Assembly: GCA_002026165.1 (NCBI GenBank)
Contig: MWOS01000094.1
Span: 1-64,000 of the forward strand
Length of the DNA: 64,000 nucleotides
Direction of reading: 5' to 3'
Source: Prochlorococcus sp. HOT208_60m_813G15
Lineage (GTDB): Bacteria > Cyanobacteriota > Cyanobacteriia > PCC-6307 > Cyanobiaceae
Positions 25,842 to 33,418 of the stretch are shown here, piece by piece. The notes beneath the pieces are model-generated. The model did not search any database. It saw only the letters and a program-made list of their open reading frames with translations, and was not told where the DNA came from. A program made the position numbers and the translations under genes. The stretch's first letter is position 1, and each line of letters begins with the position of its first letter.

Positions 25842-26864
25842 ATGTCAAATAGCTTTTTGCCTACTTGGCTTTATAACGACCAAAAAATTTTTGAACTTGA
25901 ATTAGATAAATATTCAAAAAATTATTGGCACCCATTGATTTTTATAGGAGAAATCAAACCCGGCAAAATATTGGAAAAAAAATTCTTTAATCAATCATTA
26001 TTTATCTCGCGTTCAGAAAATAATTTAATAACTGTTTTTAAAAATAGATGCCCTCATCGTGGGTCAAAATTGTGTTTGCCAAAAACAAAATTAAATCCTT
26101 CTAAAAATATTTTTTGTCCTTACCATGGTTGGACTTTTGATAGGTTTGGCAAACTTAAAACCTTGCCATTAAAGTACGATTTTGAGACAAAAATAGAAAC
26201 AGAGGATTATTTTTTAGAAAAAGTAAACTCTTTAATAAATGGACCTTTAATTTGGATTAACTTCAGTAAAAAACCAATATCTTTAGATGATCAAATTGCG
26301 CTTGTTGGAAGAAAATGTAATGATGAATGGGATAAAAATTACATCATTTTTTCTGAATTTTCTGATACTTTAAATTGCAATTGGAAAATTGCTCATGACA
26401 ATACACTGGATGATTACCATGTGGCAATAGCTCATAAAGATACCCTACATAAAGAACAAGGTCCAATTAAAAACTACAGGTATTTCTTCAGTGAATTTTG
26501 TAATTTACTTGTTACCCCTCTTAGTAGTGAAGGAAATCTATATACCTTTGGACTACTCCCATGGACTCATCTAATAATCTGGCCTGGTAAAGGGATTGTT
26601 TTAATAAATTATCTTCCTAAAAATATTGATCAGTGTATTATTGAAATTAAATTAGCCTCTTCTTCTTTATGTGAAAGTGATTTGGAAAATTGGAAAAAAA
26701 GTATATTAGAATTTCTTGGAGAAGATAAGGTTATTGTCGAATCAGTTCATAAGTCTTATCTGGAAAATTTTAAACTTGGTCCGCCTAATAGACTTGAACA
26801 AAGGATTATACACTGGCAAAATATTTATAAAGATTTTCTAAATGCATCGGGCATTGCTTTCTAA
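25842..26864 (+). CDS. Rieske non-heme iron oxygenase, alpha-subunit type
   Basis: 340 residues. The Rieske cluster motif CPHRG plus CPYHGW (near residues 70-94) and the mononuclear iron motif DNTLDDYHVAIAHKDTLH (about 187-204) are intact. It starts 3 bp after the importer ATPase, so it belongs to the guanidine-cluster transcript. Rieske enzymes can hydroxylate or N-demethylate small amines. An upstream step that frees guanidine from a substituted guanidine is a reasonable guess, not shown. A reductase partner is not in the window. Confidence 0.85.
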   Translation: MSNSFLPTWLYNDQKIFELELDKYSKNYWHPLIFIGEIKPGKILEKKFFNQSLFISRSENNLITVFKNRCPHRGSKLCLPKTKLNPSKNIFCPYHGWTFDRFGKLKTLPLKYDFETKIETEDYFLEKVNSLINGPLIWINFSKKPISLDDQIALVGRKCNDEWDKNYIIFSEFSDTLNCNWKIAHDNTLDDYHVAIAHKDTLHKEQGPIKNYRYFFSEFCNLLVTPLSSEGNLYTFGLLPWTHLIIWPGKGIVLINYLPKNIDQCIIEIKLASSSLCESDLENWKKSILEFLGEDKVIVESVHKSYLENFKLGPPNRLEQRIIHWQNIYKDFLNASGIAF

Positions 26865-26979
26865 AATAATTTCTATTTAGTTCACAAATATTATTAATTA
26901 AATTTTTAATTTGGTAGGGATTTGACTACATATTTAATAAACTTTATTGATAATGTAATTAACCACAAAAAAGTTGATT

Positions 26980-27297
26980 ATGAAGAATTTTATACTAATA
27001 ATAGTCTCTTTATCTTTCTTATCTTCTTGCAGTAATGACAAAGATTTTTTTCTCACTGAGGGGAACGCTTTGTTAAGTTGCGGAGGTAAATCTCGTATTA
27101 TCGAAAATGATAAAGAAGAGATAATTAATACTGAAGTTAAGGATTTAATAGATGGAATTGGTAAATACGTTGAATTTACAGTTGTTGAGACTGATAAAAA
27201 AGGAGGCAAATATAGGATAATTAATTGTTTCCCAAGTGAAGAACCACAAGATTCAATAATAAAAACTGTTAAAACAAATTATAAATTAAGTAATTAA
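26980..27297 (+). CDS. Small lipoprotein
   Basis: 105 residues from the ATG at 26980 (a TTG two codons earlier is also in frame). The signal peptide ends in the lipobox LSFLSSC. The mature part has two further Cys and a beta-rich pattern (VEFTVVETDKKGGKYRIINC). Function unknown. Confidence 0.65.
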   Translation: MKNFILIIVSLSFLSSCSNDKDFFLTEGNALLSCGGKSRIIENDKEEIINTEVKDLIDGIGKYVEFTVVETDKKGGKYRIINCFPSEEPQDSIIKTVKTNYKLSN

Positions 27298-27314
27298 AAG
27301 TTATTTAAAAATAA

Positions 27315-27334
27315 TTAGCTTACCTTTAAGCTAA
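27315..27334. terminator. Hairpin between convergent genes
   Basis: TTAGCTTA / TAAGCTAA, 8 bp with a 4-base loop, overlapping the stop of the LOG-family gene. A/T-rich flanks on both sides suit bidirectional termination. Confidence 0.65.
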
Positions 27335-28188
27335 GATTTTGATGATTTGATAATTTCCCATGCTTCTGTTGCGGTATCTGCATATTGGAAAAGATTTAAG
27401 TTTTCATCTGAAATTAATCCAAGATCAGCTAGATATTCGAAGTTAATTATCTTATTCCAATAATCTCTACCAAAAAGTATGATTGGGATTTTAGTTTTCA
27501 TTCCTGTTTGACAAAGTGTCAATAGTTCAAATAATTCATCTAGTGTTCCAAAACCTCCAGGGAAAAATACAGCAGCTACTGATCGCATGACAAAATGGAT
27601 CTTTCTTAATGCAAAATAATTAAACTTAAAGCAAAGACCGGGAGTTATAAAAGCATTTGGGATTTGTTCATTAGGCAGACTGATATTTAACCCTATAGAT
27701 TTACAATTTGCTTCAAATGCACCTCTATTAGCAGCTTCCATAATTCCTGGCCCCCCACCTGTCACAATCACATGAGAATTACAGTTTTTATTTTGATTAC
27801 TAATTGAAGCAAGTTTAGAAAACTCTCTTGCGGATTGATAGTAATGACTCATAAGAAGCAAATTTTCTAATCTATTTAAATTTCGTTTTAAAAGCATCGA
27901 TTTAGGATTTTTTTTAAGCAACTCTTCTATATTTTCAATTCTCTTTTTTATATTTGCTTCTTCTGTAATGCTTGCGCCTCCAAAAATAATTATTGTTGAA
28001 AGAATTTTATTTTCTTCAAGGATTAAATCTGGTTTAGTAATTTCAAGAAGCATTCTGACTCCACGCATTTCATTTCGGTTAAGTAAACCAATATCTTCGT
28101 GAGCCAATTTATAAGTATCAGAATTAATAATTAAATTCAGGTTTTTTAAATTATTAATAGGGGATATATGTTTTTTCATTTCAAACAA
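27331..28188 (-). CDS. LOG family (lysine decarboxylase-like) protein
   Basis: 285 residues. Rossmann-type LOG/TIGR00730 protein with VTGGGPGIMEAANRGA and the phosphoribohydrolase motif FFPGGFGTLDELFELLTL. Members hydrolyse nucleoside 5'-monophosphates (cytokinin-like or purine). The N-terminal 90 residues are an extra helical region. It overlaps the upstream cupin-like gene by 8 bp, indicating co-transcription. Confidence 0.85.
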   Translation of the reverse strand: MFEMKKHISPINNLKNLNLIINSDTYKLAHEDIGLLNRNEMRGVRMLLEITKPDLILEENKILSTIIIFGGASITEEANIKKRIENIEELLKKNPKSMLLKRNLNRLENLLLMSHYYQSAREFSKLASISNQNKNCNSHVIVTGGGPGIMEAANRGAFEANCKSIGLNISLPNEQIPNAFITPGLCFKFNYFALRKIHFVMRSVAAVFFPGGFGTLDELFELLTLCQTGMKTKIPIILFGRDYWNKIINFEYLADLGLISDENLNLFQYADTATEAWEIIKSSKS

Positions 28189-28699
28189 GAGTTTTAACTT
28201 TTCTTTCTAGAGGATTAAAATATACTCTTTTGATTTTGTTATTTTCGTAAATCCAATAAACAGGCGGACTTTTTCTTGCCTTAATTAAATTAATTTTGTC
28301 TAATTTTTGAGGGGTAAATTCTTTAGAAGGATCAAAAAATTTATCTCTTTTGGGTTGGTTTAAAACAATACTACCTTCTTTCCCTGAGATAGATCTGTGA
28401 TAAGTTCCTACAGGAATTTCTAATGCTCCCATAGATCTATTTAAATAAATCACATGATGAGGTTCATCCCAGGAAGGATTTATTAAAACAAATGTCCTTT
28501 CTCCAGTGATAACTAAATTGTGGTCAATTTGATGATTGTGAACGTAATATTGCTCATCTTTTAAATCATCTGGAGGAGATATAGCTTCTCCAGAATGGAT
28601 CACAACATCAGAACCATTAGAACTATTTATGCCTGCATCGAAGAATGTGACTTTTGGAGTCTCTCTAAAAATATTTATTGGGAAGAATCTTAATTCCAT
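28181..28699 (-). CDS. Cupin-like protein
   Basis: 172 residues, soluble. The stretch YVHNHQIDHNLVITGERTFV and, later, ALEIPVGTYHRS look like the two cupin motifs with His/Glu ligands. The specific enzyme is not recognised. The C-terminal 40 residues are lysine-rich. Confidence 0.55.
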   Translation of the reverse strand: MELRFFPINIFRETPKVTFFDAGINSSNGSDVVIHSGEAISPPDDLKDEQYYVHNHQIDHNLVITGERTFVLINPSWDEPHHVIYLNRSMGALEIPVGTYHRSISGKEGSIVLNQPKRDKFFDPSKEFTPQKLDKINLIKARKSPPVYWIYENNKIKRVYFNPLERKVKTLV

Positions 28700-28777
28700 A
28701 GTGCTAACTCCCTTTTAGAAAATTTATAAATACTAATAAAAATTTATTTACTTTTAAAAAACAGCTATTTTTTGGTT

Positions 28778-28924
28778 TTAATTGCAACAAACCAGGCAAT
28801 CTTCTTGATTTGGATAATCTATACATTCTTTATTTAAAATTTCTTTTAAAAAATCTACTTTTTTAACATAATCAAGATCTTTTAATTTTTTGTTTGGAAC
28901 CGTGAATTGAGTTTGTAGTTTCAT
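28778..28924 (-). CDS. Cys-tail micro-protein, family A member 3
   Basis: 48 residues: MKLQTQFTVPNKKLKDLDYV at the start and NKECIDYPNQEDCLVCCN at the end. The pattern E-C-x3-P-x4-C-x3-C-N matches the proteins at 10159 and 29128, and MKL-x-x-QFT matches the first. It lies just downstream of the 33-residue membrane peptide gene on the same strand. Confidence 0.65.
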   Translation of the reverse strand: MKLQTQFTVPNKKLKDLDYVKKVDFLKEILNKECIDYPNQEDCLVCCN

Positions 28925-28939
28925 TTTTTATTCTCCTAA

Positions 28940-29041
28940 TTAATACTGTTTTTTGAATCCATTCCAAGTTTGAGAAAACCTTAATCCCAGATAAGAAATT
29001 AAAATTGTCCAAAATAAAATTTCTATGCCTAAATTAGTCAT
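28940..29041 (-). CDS. Membrane micro-protein family E, member 1
   Basis: 33 residues: MTNLGIEILFWTILISYLGL, one transmembrane helix, ending NGFKKQY. A paralogue at 39159-39260 reads MSNLGIEILFWTILMIYLGV. A good Shine-Dalgarno (AAAGGAGG) lies upstream on the reverse strand at about 29051. Function unknown. Confidence 0.7.
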   Translation of the reverse strand: MTNLGIEILFWTILISYLGLRFSQTWNGFKKQY

Positions 29042-29127
29042 TTGCTTGGCCTCCTTTCTTTCTGATTATTCTTTAGTACGGGTATTATGCAAAAATCAAG
29101 CGTAAGAATACCTAAAAGTTAAAGTTT

Positions 29128-29280
29128 TTAATCACAAAAAATCTTGCAATGGTTGTTACTCGGATGTTCTGTACATTCATTATTCCAATAAGCTTCAATT
29201 TTTTTGAGCTTATTATCAAATGAAAGGTCTTTTTTATCCAAATTAATTTCTTGGATAGTAAATGTGTCATTTAGTGCCAT
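29128..29280 (-). CDS. Cys-tail micro-protein, family A member 2
   Basis: 50 residues from the preferred ATG at 29280 (MALNDTFTIQEINLDKK). A longer frame to 29385 would run into the conserved upstream block E3. The end AYWNNECTEHPSNNHCKIFC plus D matches the protein at 10159: E-C-x2-H-P-x4-H-C-x3-C-D. Confidence 0.7.
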   Translation of the reverse strand: MALNDTFTIQEINLDKKDLSFDNKLKKIEAYWNNECTEHPSNNHCKIFCD

Positions 29281-29334
29281 AAGACTTACCCCTTTACTAC
29301 AACTATGTTCTAATTCATTTGAATAGTAAATTTC

Positions 29335-29380
29335 AAGTTTTATGTGTGCGGTTAGAGGAACAAAATTGTACGGATTAAGG
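29335..29380 (-). promoter_or_regulatory. Conserved upstream block, copy E3
   Basis: The reverse strand reads CCGTACAATTTTGTTCCTCT, then AACCGCACACATAAAAC, matching E1 and E2. The CATAAA would be the -10 of the gene starting at 29280. Confidence 0.55.
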
Positions 29381-29517
29381 ATCAAAAAAAAATCTCAAAT
29401 TATGAATAATTGCAAGGAAAATATCTTCAAAAAATTTATTACAACTTCAAAAAAATTTGTATAAATTTTGCTAGAAATTTTATTCTCTTAATACCTTCTT
29501 AGGTCTGCAAGTATCTA

Positions 29518-29643
29518 TCATTCATCTAATCTATCTGCATATTCTCTTAAAATCTCTGCCATCTTCTGAGGTGGAATTTCTTGTTGATATTCTCTACATA
29601 AATCAAAAAATTTATTTAAGAAATCTTTCATTGACGAGGACAT
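29518..29643 (-). CDS. 41-residue soluble micro-protein
   Basis: Begins MSSSMKDFLNKFFDLCREYQ and ends MAEILREYADRLDE. An amphipathic helical peptide. Last gene of a run of four tiny genes on this strand, 5 bp after the previous stop. Confidence 0.6.
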   Translation of the reverse strand: MSSSMKDFLNKFFDLCREYQQEIPPQKMAEILREYADRLDE

Positions 29644-29648
29644 AAAAA

Positions 29649-29744
29649 TTAGCGTTTCATTTTAAAAGTAAAGTATGCAAACCCACCAAGCAATAAAAGA
29701 CTCACAACTCCATAAGTAATCGCTATTCCGTACATGTAGGTCAT
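29649..29744 (-). CDS. 31-residue membrane micro-protein
   Basis: MTYMYGIAITYGVVSLLLLG, then GFAYFTFKMKR: one transmembrane helix with a basic C-terminal end. Its start overlaps the previous stop (ATGA), a sign of translational coupling. Confidence 0.6.
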   Translation of the reverse strand: MTYMYGIAITYGVVSLLLLGGFAYFTFKMKR

Positions 29745-29881
29745 TTATTTATAAAGATATAAGCAGAATATAAATAAACTAAAAAAACTCCAATAGCAAT
29801 GGAACTTCCATAAATAAGAAAGTTCCAAAATCTATATAATTTAGTTTTTTTAAATTCTTTTTCTTCTTCTTTAGTAATCAT
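29741..29881 (-). CDS. 46-residue membrane micro-protein
   Basis: A charged N-terminus (MITKEEEKEFKKTKLYRFW) followed by a helix IYGSSIAIGVFLVYLYSAYI. Overlaps its neighbours on both sides by ATGA, so it is the middle of a coupled operon. Confidence 0.6.
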   Translation of the reverse strand: MITKEEEKEFKKTKLYRFWNFLIYGSSIAIGVFLVYLYSAYIFINK

Positions 29882-29994
29882 TTATTTTCTTTTTCTTCTC
29901 TTGCAGCATTACCTTTTGCTCTTAATACCAAAGTTATCGTAAGGGCAGCGCTTAATATCACAGCATCAATTAATAGGTGCGGGGAAATATTCAT
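29878..29994 (-). CDS. 38-residue membrane micro-protein
   Basis: MNISPHLLIDAVILSAALTI starts a transmembrane helix and the tail is charged (RAKGNAAREEKENK). First gene of the four-gene tiny operon. The TTGACA/hairpin element at 30055-30096 lies upstream. Confidence 0.6.
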   Translation of the reverse strand: MNISPHLLIDAVILSAALTITLVLRAKGNAAREEKENK

Positions 29995-30054
29995 CAGCAG
30001 AAAAGAGAAATAAGAAGAGTCAGTATCTTTTCAGCAATAAATCTATTAAACATT

Positions 30055-30098
30055 AAAAAAGAGGGGTTTATCCCTCTAAGTTTAGATCGACTGTCAAT
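30055..30098 (-). terminator. Hairpin with shared TTGACA-TCGATCTAAACT motif
   Basis: On the reverse strand TTGACAGTCGATCTAAACT is followed by hairpin AGAGGG / CCCTCT (30060-30077) and a U-tract. It could terminate the transcript of the 51-residue gene at 30147, or act as a leader attenuator for the tiny operon. Nearly identical to 14711-14752. Confidence 0.55.
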
Positions 30099-30146
30099 CA
30101 CAGTCTATTTTAGCTTTTTAGCTTCTCTAAAAAAACAGTATTTTAT

Positions 30147-30302
30147 TTAGCCAGAGCAAGAGAAGGCACCTGCAAGAATATTTTTAAAAATTGGTGCCTG
30201 ACCCAAGGCGTACAAAAAGAAAGTTGATGATGCGAGAGTAATAGCTATTTTAGAAGCCCTGTTAACTTTCAAATTTGAGACTTTTGCAAATTCAGAGTTC
30301 AT
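30147..30302 (-). CDS. 51-residue membrane micro-protein
   Basis: Begins MNSEFAKVSNLKVNRASKIA, then a hydrophobic helix ITLASSTFFLYALG, ending with a Gly/Ala/Cys-rich FKNILAGAFSCSG. Not recognised. Confidence 0.5.
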   Translation of the reverse strand: MNSEFAKVSNLKVNRASKIAITLASSTFFLYALGQAPIFKNILAGAFSCSG

Positions 30303-30388
30303 TTGTTCTTTAATTTATTGATCTTATAATAGCTGCAAAAATTAAATATTCAGCATCAATATTTACCAAAGAATAATTTTATTGCTTC

Positions 30389-30583
30389 TTATTTCTCAGC
30401 TTGCATTCTTACTTGCTCAAATTCTTTTTTAGAAACTATTCTGATTTTGTATGCTGGATATCTTGTCTTCCACCATTTATTGATCGAAATAGCTACTCCT
30501 TCTAAATTTTGGGTACAAATATTGACCCATAGAGTTTTAGTTTCAATTTCTTTGTAGAATTCCCAACTTGTAGGTGAAGCCAT
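30389..30583 (-). CDS. 64-residue soluble protein
   Basis: From the likely start MASPTSWEFYKEIETKTLW (an ATG four codons upstream also exists). Contains GVAISINKWWKTRYPAYKIR and a basic/acidic tail. Not recognised. Confidence 0.6.
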   Translation of the reverse strand: MASPTSWEFYKEIETKTLWVNICTQNLEGVAISINKWWKTRYPAYKIRIVSKKEFEQVRMQAEK

Positions 30584-30595
30584 TAAAAATCGCAA

Positions 30596-30908
30596 ATGAA
30601 AAATTTCAATAAATTATGGGAAATGGTCCATAAGCTAAAACTTTTGTTTTTTTAATAACAGGATTTAGTTGAAGATATAGAGTTTTCATTAAGTGGTAAT
30701 AAAAACTTTAAACAAAAGATTTACATCACTTTCGCCTTCTAGGAAAGTATTACTTTAATTTTATAACGAGTTTCAATTAAAAAATACCTCCGCAAAGAAG
30801 GGGCCAAAAATTGACCCCTCTTGGTGAAACTCTTCCAAAGAAACACCATTAAAATCTTACTCTGAAAGTTGCAAAGTTAAACAAATTAACAAAATCAAGA
30901 TTAACAAT
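30596..30908. other. 313-bp gap with one hairpin
   Basis: GGGGCCAA pairs with TTGACCCC (one mismatch) at about 30799-30817, followed on the plus strand by TCTTGG and no T-run. It may be part of a small RNA. Nothing else identified. Confidence 0.3.
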
Positions 30909-31118
30909 TTATGCGGCCTTTTTAAAAGGGTTCATATTCCTTAAAAAGTTATTACTTTTGCGGGTACTCATTTTTCTATATCTTTGATTTATATCCAGGA
31001 TATACTTTCTAGCTTTCTTATCACTTTCAATTTTCTTTTTTCGAAGACGTAAAGCCCTTAAATCTTCTATAGACATGAGGCTATCATCTTCATTGAAATT
31101 TAAATGATCAAATTGCAT
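30909..31118 (-). CDS. 69-residue basic protein
   Basis: Acidic N-terminus (MQFDHLNFNEDDSLMSIEDL) and a strongly basic remainder (LRLRKKKIESDKKARKY, RKMSTRKSNNFLRNMNPFKK). Could bind nucleic acid or ribosomes; not recognised. Confidence 0.6.
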   Translation of the reverse strand: MQFDHLNFNEDDSLMSIEDLRALRLRKKKIESDKKARKYILDINQRYRKMSTRKSNNFLRNMNPFKKAA

Positions 31119-31262
31119 CAGTTTAAGAAATTAAGTTTTTCTTTAAGTGCAAGATTAACAACCTTATCTTTATTTGCAATAGAGATAATTAACCAATTTA
31201 ACTCAAATTAGTTATTCAGTCTTCAGATGGCTAAGAATTTTAGTATTAAAATCTTACTAAAA

Positions 31263-31382
31263 TCAAGAAAAACTTTTGATTGAATTAGATGGAACTTCTA
31301 CAGATACAAATGATTCTCCATAATGAGATTCGGCTGATCTTATCAGTAACCAGTAAAAGAAATTTACTAAAGCTTTCTCCAC
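31263..31382 (-). CDS. Micro-protein family D, member 2
   Basis: 39 residues from a GTG start: MEKALVNFFYWLLIRSAESH then YGESFVSVEVPSN. Homologous to the protein at 20191-20298 across the first 24 residues. The upstream frame is closed by a stop two codons before the GTG. Confidence 0.55.
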   Translation of the reverse strand: MEKALVNFFYWLLIRSAESHYGESFVSVEVPSNSIKSFS

Positions 31383-31533
31383 GAGGATTTAGTAACTAAT
31401 TTAAATAAACTCATAATTTTTGTAATAGCAATATACAAAATAAATTTATTACGCAATCAAGATATTTACCTTATCAAAGTATAGTTGCATATTAATTAAG
31501 AAAAATTTGCACTCTCAGGATTTAAGCAGCGAA

Positions 31534-31755
31534 CTAAATCCTCGTGGAGTATTGGACTTTAGCCCGCTCTATTTTTTTAGCAAAAGAAAAATAGCACTGC
31601 AAGGTAACTAGATCACCAATTTTTATATTTGACTCTGAATAAGCTAATTGATCAAGAGTATCTGAGCATATGTTGGTGTTGTTTATTGTATAAATTTGAT
31701 ACGAAACTTTCGTTATATCAAGGGCTTCAGTATTTTTGCTCATTGATATATTCAT
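31534..31755 (-). CDS. 73-residue soluble protein
   Basis: Not recognised. Contains ITKVSYQIYTINNTNICSDT and KIGDLVTLQCYFSFAKKIER; beta-rich, no signal peptide. A second ATG at codon 5 (MSKNTEALD) is an alternative start. Confidence 0.55.
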   Translation of the reverse strand: MNISMSKNTEALDITKVSYQIYTINNTNICSDTLDQLAYSESNIKIGDLVTLQCYFSFAKKIERAKVQYSTRI

Positions 31756-31776
31756 TCTTAAATAATATTATTATTT

Positions 31777-31893
31777 ATGCCTAAAGAAGGTTTAATTTTG
31801 AAAAAAATAATTAAATTTTTTACACTGCTCAAGAGAAGAATCGATATTCTTAATGCAGAGACTGAATTGAAATTTATATTAGAAAATAAATAA
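31777..31893 (+). CDS. 38-residue basic micro-protein
   Basis: MPKEGLILKKIIKFFTLLKR begins an amphipathic basic helix, ending AETELKFILENK. Its stop overlaps the next start (TAATG). Confidence 0.5.
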   Translation: MPKEGLILKKIIKFFTLLKRRIDILNAETELKFILENK

Positions 31894-32039
31894 TGGGATT
31901 TCCACATTGCCCTATCTGTGTACTTCTAGCATTTGTTTCAGTTTTTATAGGAGTTACTCGTAGTTATATGTCCTATATTCTTGTTCGGGAGTTTATGAGA
32001 GCCGAATCTACTTTTAAATTGAAGTTTAGTTTCTATTAA
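31893..32039 (+). CDS. 48-residue membrane micro-protein
   Basis: MGFPHCPICVLLAFVSVFIG: a CPIC motif runs into a transmembrane helix, then a polar tail (REFMRAESTFKLKFSFY). One base of overlap couples it to the preceding gene. It stops 3 bp before the promoter of the leader-RNA locus. Confidence 0.55.
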   Translation: MGFPHCPICVLLAFVSVFIGVTRSYMSYILVREFMRAESTFKLKFSFY

Positions 32040-32042
32040 TTG

Positions 32043-32071
32043 TTGACATCTAAGTATAAATACTTTATAAA
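32043..32071 (+). promoter_or_regulatory. Promoter with palindromic operator, leader-RNA locus copy 2
   Basis: TTGACA at 32043-32048, 17-bp spacer, TATAAA at 32066-32071. The palindrome AAGTATAAATACTT (32052-32065) fills the spacer up to the -10. The same 14-mer occurs at 60384-60397 before a DoxX gene. Confidence 0.8.
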
Positions 32072-32076
32072 TAGTT

Positions 32077-32175
32077 TGTAGTGAATACTACAAAATCGTC
32101 CGATCTACCATCTGATAGACCGCAGTACGACTCAAGCCATAGGACGGGGACTTGAGCAAGTTCAGGAGCTGCATC
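32077..32175 (+). ncRNA. Structured leader RNA, copy 2 (H-type pseudoknot candidate)
   Basis: A 5' hairpin TGTAGT / ACTACA (32077-32092) begins at the predicted transcription start. S1 pairs CGTCC (32097-32101) with GGACG (32142-32146). S2 pairs CTCAAG (32131-32136) with CTTGAG (32151-32156). Relative to copy 1 the outer S2 pair changed from A-T to C-G on both sides. Unpaired segments CCATA and GGGGA are identical in both copies. The Shine-Dalgarno GGAG follows S2 by about eight bases. Confidence 0.6.
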
Positions 32176-32277
32176 ATGGTAAACATGTATTTCAATGGAA
32201 AGTCATTCGTATATTGTAGAAAACAAGAAGAAAAGATTATAAAGCTTACTTATAGAGGATCTATTTACTTGAAATGA
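32176..32277 (+). CDS. 33-residue DUF4278-like peptide, copy 2
   Basis: ATG 32176 to TGA 32277. The same length and start as copy 1, with MYFNGKSFVYC and LTYRGSIYLK. Replacements are confined mainly to the middle (CRKQEEKIIK versus CKSQEEKKIK). Silent changes elsewhere indicate purifying selection. Confidence 0.75.
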   Translation: MVNMYFNGKSFVYCRKQEEKIIKLTYRGSIYLK

Positions 32278-32521
32278 GGTTTTTAATTTTTTTTTAAAAA
32301 AGTTAGGGCATTTACAGAAGTTTTTGAACTCAGTAATTATTAATCCGTTATAAGAAAAACTTATTGTTGAGATATTTTTTACCTATTTAAAAATTTATAT
32401 ATTCGTATATTTAGTAACGAGAAATTAATTTTAAAAAAACTATTTTGTAATTAGATTTTTAAAAGGTTATGCAACCTATTTCTGAAGAACTTTACAAAAA
32501 AATAGTTGAGAGTTCTAAAAA
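32278..32521. other. Gap after leader-RNA locus copy 2
   Basis: A T-run (32287-32294) with a short TTTTTTAAAAAA palindrome may end the leader-RNA transcript. A minimal frame at 32469 (18 codons, MQPISEELYKKIVESSKK) overlaps the next peptide start and is too short to call. Confidence 0.3.
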
Positions 32522-32596
32522 ATGAGTAAGTTACTAATTGCTTTATTAGCATTAGATATAGGCGTTAGTCTGTCTAAAGTTTTTATTTTTACTTGA
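32522..32596 (+). CDS. Possible 24-residue hydrophobic peptide
   Basis: ATG 32522 to TGA 32596, MSKLLIALLALDIGVSLSKV and a short hydrophobic end. Overlaps an 18-codon frame by ATGA. Coding is uncertain at this size. Confidence 0.3.
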   Translation: MSKLLIALLALDIGVSLSKVFIFT

Positions 32597-32754
32597 AAAT
32601 CAAATTACTTAATAAAAAAAGCAATTGTTTTCTAAAAAAAGAAATAGTTACTGGGTATTCTTTAATTGATTTGTTTATTTTATAAAGTAAAAAATTAAAC
32701 CAATAAAAGAACCACCTTAAAGTCGTAGTACCATTAAAAGAGCTATTAACTTAC

Positions 32755-33141
32755 CTAGTCCCATAAAGATAAATCCGAATTTCCTGTAGATCTTTGCATC
32801 CAGTGAATTTTCCAAACATAATTTACTTTTTTAAAAATTGACGTAACCGTTGGTAAGTCTTCATTAGGCGTCCCTTTATAAGTAAATTTTGAACCTAGTG
32901 TAAAAATGCACATTACTATTTTTTCGCTTAAAAATTCGAGTCGGTGAATTTTGGTTATTTCTGCCTTTTCTTGAACTATATCACCAGTAATCATTTGTTC
33001 GAATCCTTTTGCATCTATTGGATTACCACTTGGTCTTATGAATAAAAAATCTGGAGTCGCATTGTCAAGAAAAAATGAAGCCATTTTTTTTGGATTAGCA
33101 AACTCATTTAATAATGAAATTATTGTTTCTTTATCGTTCAT
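32755..33141 (-). CDS. NTF2-like (SnoaL/DUF4440-type) protein
   Basis: 128 residues with the NTF2-like layout: an N-terminal helix (ETIISLLNEFANPKK), PDFLFIRPSGNPIDAKGFEQM, then strands ending VTSIFKKVNYVWKIHWMQRS. Such folds bind small ligands or act as isomerases. No clear active-site assignment. The upstream region carries GATCTAAACT plus an AAGG / CCTT hairpin. Confidence 0.7.
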   Translation of the reverse strand: MNDKETIISLLNEFANPKKMASFFLDNATPDFLFIRPSGNPIDAKGFEQMITGDIVQEKAEITKIHRLEFLSEKIVMCIFTLGSKFTYKGTPNEDLPTVTSIFKKVNYVWKIHWMQRSTGNSDLSLWD

Positions 33142-33264
33142 AAAAAAAAAGGATAGTAACCCTTATAGTTTAGATCTACAGTTTTTAATGTACAAATCAA
33201 AATAAGATAATTTTAAAAAAAATTCGTTAGGATGTTCGAAAGAATTAGATTCTTAATGTAAATC

Positions 33265-33387
33265 ATGATCAATTCATTTAATAAATTATTGCCCGTTGGT
33301 AAAAAGGTCAAAAAATATTTGCCTTTCTTTATTGGTTTTAAATTACTTACATTTACTGGATTTCTTACTTATTTAATGAATAAATAA
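33265..33387 (+). CDS. 40-residue membrane micro-protein
   Basis: MINSFNKLLPVGKKVKKYLP then a hydrophobic helix FFIGFKLLTFTGFLTYLM. A basic N-terminal half suggests it stays cytoplasmic. Not recognised. Confidence 0.5.
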   Translation: MINSFNKLLPVGKKVKKYLPFFIGFKLLTFTGFLTYLMNK

Positions 33388-33418
33388 AAAATATAACCTT
33401 AAAATAAATTTAGATCTA

